Assembly: GCA_934047225.1 (NCBI GenBank)
Contig: OW204001.1
Location: forward strand, 6,804,201 to 6,868,200
Origin: Ypsolopha sequella
Taxonomy: Eukaryota; Arthropoda; Insecta; Lepidoptera; Ypsolophidae
Reading direction: 5' to 3'
DNA: 64,000 nucleotides
Under the pieces are notes generated by a model. It ran no database searches and was not told where the DNA came from. It saw only the letters and a list, made by a program, of their open reading frames with translations. Shown in pieces: positions 57,301-64,000 of this stretch. Position numbers and translations under genes: made by a program. Within the stretch, counting starts at the first letter, position 1; each line of letters starts with the position of its first letter.

Positions 57301-59436
57301 ACGCTTAACTTGCACACCGACCAGGTGCTGCTCCGTCTTGGCCGTACGTACCACCGAGCTACCGATAAGACCGCTCTGCACGTGACTATCCGAGGCTGCA
57401 TGGAGCTCGCGGTCACACAATGGAATGAGTCGCGGCGACTGTGCTATCTTTGAAGAAAAAACCATGTATTTTACTCAGGCTTATCGAGAGCGGCTTGGGG
57501 CTCATCAGCGAACACTTCGCAACATACAAAAGTTCTGCCGTGATTTTGTTTTCAATATAGCAACGGGACGCAGCGATAATTTTTAATTAACTACACACAT
57601 GACGCAAACTTGGCTGGAATTCTGTCGAATTCCCAATGACATCATTCGGCTTTGCCACACATGGTCATGCCTAACCATACATACCTTTTAGTGATCGTTA
57701 TCCTCATTACAACGGGTCGATAAGTCAAATAATTATTTGACCTATACCTATGGGTTTAATCGTTTGGCTAACAAGGAAAAATACTTCGGGAATCACGAAA
57801 TGACGTAGCAACGAACCCGTGCTAGTTTTTATAAAACCCATAGATCATATTTGGGATTATTTAGTTGCTACGGCCACAGAACAAAAGTAAAGTGTGACAA
57901 CGCTTTTCGCTAACATAGGTATTTGCTGCTGCCTTATTCTCGCCGTCCGAGGGTCCGAGCAGGACGGTGACGGATGACACACAGCTTTCATAATGTAAAT
58001 AATGTTTATGCAACATTACAGCATCGATGTGTCTCAAGTGTTGCGGCACATTGCAGCATACAGAGTACATAACAGACGTTTCGTACTTGCTGCTGAGGCA
58101 GCCTAACGTTTCTACTATCATTGCTGACTGTCGGCATGACGACGGATCGTAGTAAAGACATGTTCGCGTCATAGTATCTTAACCTACGCAACATTCGTCT
58201 ATGTGTACGATAACTAGACATACACACACATATACACATACAAGGAAAACGTCTCTACATTCGTCACGAACGTTTCAAGATTAAGGAATGTGAGTAGCAG
58301 AGGTCTACGAGCAGGTGAGCTTTGCTCAGGTACGTTAGATTGTTGTGTAGAAGCTGACACTAGCCTAGGATCGACGTTACGTTTAAGTTTTGTGTTACGG
58401 CGTTCATGGGCTGTGCGGCTGTGATTTTCTTACTTTTCTGCAACACCTGCAAGTCTTTTGCAGAGATTTATGTCTAGAACTTATCCAGGAGCATGCCGGG
58501 AGGCTAGCGAGCATCGTTTGTAGTGAAAAAATTCAAGTGCATTTTGAGTAAAATGCATCCTAGTGCATTGGGTTAAGATTGCAATAGCAAAATTCCTAGT
58601 CACACCTTAAACTGCATCTAGGCATTATAGACCGCACGGTCCTGTTTTCCTGACTGTATATAAAATTCAAAGTCCTAACTGACTCACTGACTGATATCAA
58701 CGCACAGCCTAAACCGCTGGTCCTAGAGACATGAAGTTTGGAGAGTTTGTGAAGTGTAGGTATCCACTAAGAAAGGGTTTTTCGAAATTCCACCTCTAAG
58801 GGGGTAAATAGGGGATGAAAGTTTGTATGATAGTCAAAAAGAATGGTGGATTCAGGATTGGTTGGTTGTGGTTGGAGGTATTTCTGAAAGGTAAGCCGGT
58901 GGGAATCGGCTTCTATGGACACTTCGCCACTGCTGTATGTTCTATCGGTGGCGCCCATGGTTGATCCTTATTTATTCTATTGATAACCGAAAGTTTTTTT
59001 CAGGGTCCAAAGACATCACAGAATCTTTTATTCAGATACGATTACAAAATGACTGGATATTTCGGGAAAAAAAATGGGCTTGGAAGTAAGACCATATTTT
59101 GCTTATTGTATCCTTTTATACGATGATTATTTCAATATTAATTTCCATTAACTTTTTCAGTGACCTTCAAAGAATAATGGTACAAGAATATGGATTTCCC
59201 AATACCTTAACTAATAGAGAAATTTGTAGAAAATGGAATTCTACATATTCGGTAAGTTTAATATTTCCCTAGATAATACCACAATATTCAAGGTCGATTA
59301 AACACATTCAAAATAATTAATTTCGAACAGGATTATCAAAAGGCTCTAGCTACAAACAATACATCATGGGTTTACTACAATTTGTTCGAGTGCTATTTTG
59401 GAGAAGGAAGTTTTAGTTTCAATCCTTTGATCGGAT
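45306..59436 (+). CDS. Tandem trihelix (Myb/SANT-like) DNA-binding protein, 5' part of gene
   Basis: Eleven exons in phase: 45306-45327 (ATG), 45427-45508, 46673-46760, 47656-47758, 51684-51765, 52245-52341, 52870-52987 (ends uncertain), 53289-53543, 59004-59085, 59161-59251, 59331-59436, giving 375 residues so far. Three copies of a three-exon cassette encode a trihelix-type domain: W at the start, an LR-x-N-x-W core, a KKW or RKW in the second exon, and a YY-LF-x-YF block in the third. First exons are all 82 nt; intron phases repeat 1-2-0. It probably binds DNA as a nuclear regulator (family inference). The final donor leaves T for another T|GG Trp codon, so more cassettes are expected beyond the window. 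I do not recognise an orthologue. Confidence 0.85.
45427..47758 (+). CDS. Trihelix cassette 1 (exons 45427-45508, 46673-46760, 47656-47758)
   Basis: Residues 8-98. WTPKLTKRLFELRFENEWLF, EFRNILLQKGFPKEMTLNHV, RKKWSYTYD, then SWKYYKLFDRYFGKSP. Exon lengths 82, 88 and 103; each has a standard acceptor and donor. Confidence 0.88.
45609..45734. mobile_element. 126-bp hAT-type MITE with exact 8-bp target duplication
   Basis: Terminal inverted repeats CTCAGAATAAGGAATACAAA (20 of 20). Flanks GATCAAGT at 45601-45608 and 45735-45742. Confidence 0.92.
45832..45895. repeat. 16-bp tandem repeat, four units
   Basis: TAGAGTATTTTAATTG repeated four times without change. Confidence 0.95.
46047..46122 (+). 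pseudogene. tRNA-Asn-like pseudogene or SINE head
   Basis: TGGCCGAATGTTAGAGCA resembles box A, CTGTTAAC an Asn (GTT) anticodon loop and GGTTTAAGCCC box B. The acceptor stem does not pair, so it is not a working tRNA. Confidence 0.55.
48281..49876 (+). pseudogene. Dead mariner transposon
   Basis: Ends CCAGGATGGTTTGATAAGTC and its near reverse complement ...GACTTATCAAACCACCCTCG lie next to TA. The transposase frame starts with DFKRGRTSVVDAPRAGAPTT and LADRRLKVCKLTDAVGIS (HTH region), then WVPRLLTPEQMRI, VTMDETWVHH (first catalytic D of the mariner triad) and QSKQWTNAGEPAPKKAK. Stops and frameshifts occur from about 48700 onward. Confidence 0.88.
50053..50620. mobile_element. 568-bp TIR element
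   Basis: CAGTGCGGGGACGTAAATAA at the left and the near reverse complement ATTTACATCCCTGCAC at the right, flanked by TA. Inner segments match the foldback at 22913-23038. No transposase. Confidence 0.82.
50623..50888. mobile_element. 266-bp palindromic MITE, copy 3
   Basis: Same ends as copies at 5485 and 20548. It begins two bases after the 50053 element ends. Confidence 0.9.
51684..53543 (+). CDS. Trihelix cassette 2, divergent (exons 51684-51765, 52245-52341, 52870-52987, 53289-53543)
   Basis: Residues 99-282. WSEEWRARLISCVTDAKELN, then VEKSLRCLNLPSDCCIQDVK and GLWQHLRITFN. The third exon is inferred from MYYQGKIRWPTFSPYCMVI and a weak ACAT|GTTAAA donor that keeps phase. Exon 53289-53543 adds a charged linker containing EWPLYEPMLHYYVTFDKELL. 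Exon 52870 boundaries are the least certain in the gene. Confidence 0.7.
53643..53804. mobile_element. Small TIR element with direct flanks
   Basis: AGCGGATCCAAGGG near the left and CTGGATCCGCCCTT near the right, with GGCCAGTCA on both sides (53634-53642 and 53805-53813). It contains a 12-G run. Confidence 0.6.
53814..56200. other. Trihelix intron 8, no gene seen
   Basis: AT-rich. A 35-bp segment (agagtaattctatgt.acaaaggtg) is repeated at 53817 and 53886. I see no coding exon, RNA gene or recognisable transposase. Confidence 0.5.
56256..56940 (-). CDS. Small secreted peptide precursor, nested gene
   Basis: A noncoding exon (about 56859-56940, donor AT|GTAAGT) is followed by exon 56627-56735 with ATG at 56722: MLPNSLLVLMAVSMLVTARP, a clear signal peptide. 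Exon 56256-56474 after ATTTACAG continues in phase: MTDPTRSRRSAEGPPELSHV, then VKKSGCWGPASDG. RSRR and KK are possible processing sites. Read to the stop it gives 104 aa, but the last 20 residues are AT-rich and low in complexity. The exon might instead end at GGC|GTGAGG (near 56372), leading to an exon I did not find. I do not recognise the family. It lies in an intron of the plus-strand trihelix gene. Confidence 0.6.
56965..56973 (-). promoter_or_regulatory. TATA box of the nested peptide gene
   Basis: TATATAAGG on the minus strand, about 30 nt upstream of a CACTGAGTG initiator-like sequence and of the noncoding first exon. Confidence 0.65.
57000..59003. other. Rest of trihelix intron 8
   Basis: Several short open frames (for example around 57253-57465 and 57861-58239) show no recognisable domain. 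58680-58830 is a dispersed repeat of the lepidopteran 'accgctggtcctagagacatgaa' type, partly shared with 35755-35825 ('ggtaagccggtgggaatcgg'). Confidence 0.45.
59004..59436 (+). CDS. Trihelix cassette 3 (exons 59004-59085, 59161-59251, 59331-59436)
   Basis: Residues 283-375. WSKDITESFIQIRLQNDWIF, LQRIMVQEYGFPNTLTNREI, CRKWNSTYS, then SWVYYNLFECYFGEG. Exon lengths 82, 91 and 106. It aligns closely with cassette 1. The satellite array starts about 17 nt after the donor. Confidence 0.88.
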
Positions 59437-59452
59437 GTGAGTATTTAGAAAT

Positions 59453-62400
59453 TCTAATATAATAAACGTTATTGTAGCATACAGCATACACAAATTATAA
59501 TATAATAAACGTTATTGTAGCATACAGCATACACAAATTATAATATAATAAACGTTATTGTTACATTACTACAAGCTGATCTGGACAGACTTAATATTTA
59601 TTACAGTAAAAATCGGATAAAAGTTAACGTTGCTAAATGTGTCCAAATAAGTTTTTCCAGGAAGCGTAATCCTGTCATACATGCTTATAATATTAGCGGT
59701 AATCCCATTCAGCGAGTAGATGTGGTCAAAGACCTGGGTGTGGGCCTTGATTCAAAATTAACATTCGAGCACCACATTGATGCAATTGTGAGCAGGGCAT
59801 ATAAAAGTTTAGGTTTCGTAATGCGGGTATGTGGTGAATTTAGGGACCTTTCTTGTCTTAAGGCGGTGTATTTTGCTTATGTTCGAAGTTTATTGGAGTT
59901 CGGGTCTTCTGTATGGTCACCACATTATATAACTTATAAACAGCGTATCGAAAAAATACAGGAGATTTTTTTAAGACATCTAAATTTTAAAGCCAGATTA
60001 CTAAAAATGAAATACGAAGATTCTTGTCTACACCATCGCATTCCTTCGCTCGAGGATCGCCGGCTTTTGCTTGATATGTCCTTACTATATGACATTTTTA
60101 CTGGTCGTATTAACAGCATGAGCATGGTATCCAACTTTCCCCTTAGAGCCCCCTCATTTCGCACCCGGCACTCTGCTAGACTCTTTTATTATGTACCCAA
60201 TGTTCGCACAAACTATGCCCAATCATCTCCTCTCATTCGTCTAGCTAACGAATACAATAAAAAATTCTTTAAAATTGATCCATATGGAAACTCCAGAACT
60301 TCATTTCGAAATAAAATAATGAACGAAATATATTGCCCTAATGAATAACCGTAATTATAATGATAATTATGATTTTGCTAAACACCCTCCCCTTTTTACA
60401 TTCCCCTCACTTACACAAACACATAGTCTCTCATACATACTCATCTTACATTAACTCCACACAACACAAACATCTTGTCGAACAAATGAGCAAATTAAAC
60501 TATAAGATTACGTTAGGTACTTGGTTAAGCTGCTTTATTTTCTTTAAATGTTTAAATATAAGAGTAGACTAACGAATTAGTTAAGTTTTGATTATTATTT
60601 TTTACAGTTGGGGAAATTTGTTATTGGCCTTAGTTTAAGTTTTTAAATATTGTTTAGAGTATATTATATCGCTGTTAATTTCCTGAATAAACTAAATGAA
60701 TAAATACAGCATACACAAATTATAATATAATAAACGTTATTGTAGCATACAGCATATACACAAATTATAATATAATTAACGTTATTGTAGCATACAGCAT
60801 ACACAAATTATAATATAATAAACGTTATTGTAGCATACAGCATACACAAATTATAATATAATAAACGTTATTGTAGCATACAGCATACACAAATTGTAAT
60901 ATAATTAACGTTATTGTAGCATACAGCATACACAAATTATAATATAATTAACGTTATTGTAGCATACCGCATACACAAATTATAATATAATAAACGCTAT
61001 TGTAGCATACAGCATACACAAATTATAATATAAATAACGTTATTGTAGCATACAGCATACACAAATCTAATATAATTAACGTTATTGTAGCATACCGCAT
61101 ACACAAATTATAATATAATTAACGTTATTGTAGCATACAGCATACACAAATTATAATATAATTAACGTTATTGTAGCATACAGCATACACAAATTCTAAT
61201 ATAATTAACGTTATTGTAGCATACAGCATACACAAATTCTAATATAATTAACGTTATTGTAGCATACCGCATACACAAATTATAATATAATAAACGCTAT
61301 TGTAGCATACAGCATACACAAATTGTAATATAATTAACGTTATTGTAGCATACAGCATACACAAATTCTAATATAATAAACGTTATTGTAGCATACAGCA
61401 TACACAAATTCTAATATAATTAACGTTATTGTAGCATACCGCATACACAAATTATAATATAATAAACGCTATTGTAGCATACAGCATACACAAATTATAA
61501 TATAATTAACGTTATTGTAGCATACAGCATACACAAATTATAATTTAATAAACGTTATTGTAGCATACAGCATACACAAATTCTAATATAATTAACGTTA
61601 TTGTAGCATACAGCATACACAAATTATAATTTAATTAACGTTATTGTAGCATACAGCATACACAAATTATAATATAATAAACGTTATTGTAGCATACAGC
61701 ATACACAAATTCTAATATAATTAACGTTATTGTAGCATACAGCATACACAAATTATAATTTAATAAACGTTATTGTAGCATACATCATACACAAATTCTA
61801 ATATAATTAATGTTATTGTAGCATACAGCATACACAAATTATAATATAATAAACGTTATTGTAGCATAGAGCATACACAAATTATAATATAATAAACGTT
61901 ATTGTAGCATACAGCATACACAAATTATAATATAATAAACGTTATTGTAGCATACAGCATACACAAATTATAATATAATAAACGTTATTGTAGCATACAG
62001 CATACACAAATTATAATATAATTGACGTTATTGTAGCATACAGCATACACAAATTCTAATATAATTAACATTATTGTAGCATACAGCATACACAAATTCT
62101 AATACAATGAACGTTATTGTAGCATACACCATACACAAATTCTAATATAATTAACATTATTGTAGCATACAGCATACACAAATTCTAATACAATGAACGT
62201 TATTGTAGCATACAGCATACACAAATTCTAATATAATTAACGTTATTGTAGCATACATCATACACAAATTCTAATACAATGAACGTTATTGTAGCATACA
62301 CCATACACAAATTCTAATATAATTAACGTTATTGTAGCATACAGCATACACAAATTCTAATATAATTAACGTTATTGTAGCATACAGCATACACAAATTT

Positions 62401-62790
62401 TAATATAATTAACGTTATTGTAGCATACAGCATACACAAATTCTAATATAATAAACGGTATTGTAGCATACAGCATACACAAATTCTAATATAATTAACG
62501 TTATTGTAGCATACAGCATACACAAATTCTAATATAATTAACGTTATTGTAGCATACAGCATACACAAATTCTAATATAATTAACGTTATTGTAGCATAC
62601 AGCATACACAAATTCTAATACAATGAACGTTATTGTAGCATACAGCATACACAAATTCTACTACAATGAACGTTATTGTAGCATACACCATACACAAATT
62701 CTAATATAATTAACATTATTGTAGCATACAGCATACACAAATTCTAATACAATGAACGTTATTGTAGCATACACCATACACAAATTCTAA
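59453..62790 (+). repeat. 43-bp satellite array
   Basis: The monomer contains GTTATTGTAGCATACAGCAT then ACACAAATTATAATATAATA. About 2.5 units precede a LINE insertion (59565-60706) and about 48 follow. Variants (ATACCGCAT with AACGCTATT; CACCAT with CAATGAACG) recur in blocks, indicating multi-unit duplications. Stray units occur at 63181-63230 and 63460-63490. Confidence 0.95.
59565..60706 (+). pseudogene. 5'-truncated LINE inserted in the satellite
   Basis: LQADLDRLNIYYSKNRIKVN leads into VVKDLGVGLDSKLTFEHHI and AYVRSLLEFGSSVWSPHYI, the post-palm and C-terminal part of a jockey/CR1-type reverse transcriptase. The frame is open to 60348, followed by a 3' UTR ending AAATGAATAAA at 60704. The catalytic YADD lies outside the fragment, so it is inactive. 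Confidence 0.88.
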
Positions 62791-63180
62791 TAGTAGTTTA
62801 TGCTACAAGGGCGAAAAGGAATAAATTACGAGGATGATTTAAAACACGAGAGTAGCGAGTTTTAAACGTAACCGAGTAATTTATTGCTCTTACGCCCGTG
62901 TATCATACTACGTTTTTCAATGCATAGTGTGAGGAAATAAAACAAATATAATCTTGTGAACTTTAAATTATGATTGGCTCAAAAGGACTGTATCCAGAGC
63001 GTTAAACAGTGGGAAAAAAAAAGTATAACATTTATGGTACACAGGAAAGGTTGCAGGTTAGCCAACCATTGTAAATAAAATAAAAAAAATAATAATAATA
63101 AAGCCCTAGAGCAAAATAATCGACTTTCTGTTCGGTTTTGATGCATAAAATGTGGGCCTTTACGAGCACTTGCATTGAAA
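62791..63180 (-). mobile_element. Element D, copy 3, inside the satellite
   Basis: Full-length reverse complement of 11385-11765. It starts TAGTAGTTTATGCTACAAGG and ends with CTTGCATTGAAA, with satellite sequence on both sides. Confidence 0.88.
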
Positions 63181-63239
63181 TATAATTAACGTTTTTGTAG
63201 CATACAGCATACACAAATTCTAATATAATAAACAATTAT

Positions 63240-63470
63240 GTTAATAAAATATTTTTCATAAACTACCGAAGGGCCTTTTTATTTTTTATATATTATATTC
63301 CACATAAATATAAATACTTAATGAAATGGTTTTAACCGCTATATTTCGACCCCTCAGTGGGGTCGTCACCAGGAGAATAGAAAAATGTGATATGTCATAA
63401 TCATAAACCATTTAATTAAGTATTTATATTTATGTGGAATATAACATATAAAAAATAATATAATAAACGT
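63240..63470. mobile_element. Inverted-repeat element carrying motif H5
   Basis: Arms 'ccacataaatataaatactt' and 'aagtatttatatttatgtgg' (about 50 nt in all). The centre (63335-63375, minus) reads CTGGTGACGACCCC..GGGGTCGAAATATAG, a hammerhead-like core with A6 changed to G and no stem I pairing. Confidence 0.75.
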
Positions 63471-63773
63471 TATTGTAGCATACAGCATATACAACTCATA
63501 GGTAGGTATTATTGAATGTTTTGTTACTCAGTCAAGTCAAGCTAAATACAGCTGAATGGATTTGCATGATTATGTGGCTATGTCATGCGGAAAAATATAA
63601 ATGCATATTTACTGTTTACTGGTGTTGGTCGACAACCAAACGAAACTTGGGCTCACTTGGGATAATTTGTTGATGTAGGTGGTATTCCAAGACCTAATTC
63701 ATTGTTCTTCAAGATCTTATTAATCTATTATTTAAATGAAATTATTGTAACCCATTATATTCTTAATTATAAA

Positions 63774-64000
63774 CTACATCTAGTCTCACACATTTCCGAA
63801 CTCACAGCATCCGTTGACAGTCGAATCCCAGTAGAAGTAATTTACACAGACTTTAGTAAAGCCTTTGATAGAGTGAACCATGCTATTTTGATAAATAAAC
63901 TCCAAGCTCTCGGTTTAGGTGGATCTCTGCTGCGGTGGCTTGGTTCTTACCTTAACCAGCGTACATGTAGGGTGGTTGCCTGTGGCTACTCAAGCGAAGC
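63774..64000 (+). mobile_element. LINE reverse-transcriptase palm fragment, runs off window
   Basis: Frame ELTASVDSRIPVEVIYTDFS, then KAFDRVNHAILINKLQALGL. YTDFSKAFDRV is the first catalytic block of jockey-type reverse transcriptases. It is open to the window edge. Confidence 0.85.

Noticed and set aside
57253..58239. Minus-strand open frames as genes
   Set aside because: Translations show no domain, signal peptide or splice structure; overlapping frames on one strand suggest chance.
59453..62790. CRISPR-like regular repeats
   Set aside because: The units are directly adjacent with no unique spacers. This is a 43-bp satellite in a eukaryotic intron.

Overview
This is a 64 kb, AT-rich, repeat-dense animal nuclear window, most likely from a lepidopteran insect. 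That placement is inference. It rests on insect-type split genes with GT-AG introns, and on the repeat mix: RTE-type LINE tails ending in CATC/GATG repeats, PHD-finger LINE ORF1, mariner and hAT remnants, tRNA-derived SINEs and many foldback MITEs. There is no sign of bacterial operons, CRISPR or rRNA.

Layout. (1) 380-3362, plus strand: the last exons of a KATNIP (katanin-interacting protein, KIAA0556-like) gene. (2) 7160-40239, minus strand: a complete mitochondrial RNA polymerase gene (POLRMT). I could assemble it by hand as 24 coding exons that stay in phase throughout and give 1391 codons, with motifs A, B and C all present. Its introns carry most of the repeats, including a LINE with both ORFs open (25028-28988, same strand), Penelope-type GIY-YIG remnants, SINEs and MITEs. 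(3) 41646-42573, minus strand: a short THAP-like gene or gene remnant. (4) 45306-59436 and beyond, plus strand: a gene built from a repeated three-exon cassette encoding a trihelix (Myb/SANT-like) DNA-binding domain. Three cassettes are visible and the reading frame leaves the last one in the phase that starts a new cassette. (5) 56256-56975, minus strand: a small TATA-box gene with a signal peptide, nested in an intron of the trihelix gene. (6) 59453-63500: a 43-bp satellite array of about 50 units, split by a truncated LINE and two other elements. A LINE reverse-transcriptase fragment runs off the right edge.

KATNIP and POLRMT are convergent. POLRMT and the trihelix gene are transcribed away from each other, with the THAP-like gene between them. 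No operon-like linkage is implied; the genes appear functionally unrelated.

The strongest candidates for something new are the tandem trihelix gene, a set of hammerhead-ribozyme-like motifs whose stem I covaries between copies and which lie 3' of the Penelope-type ORF remnants, the nested secreted-peptide gene, and a decayed partial tandem copy of the POLRMT motif-A exon.
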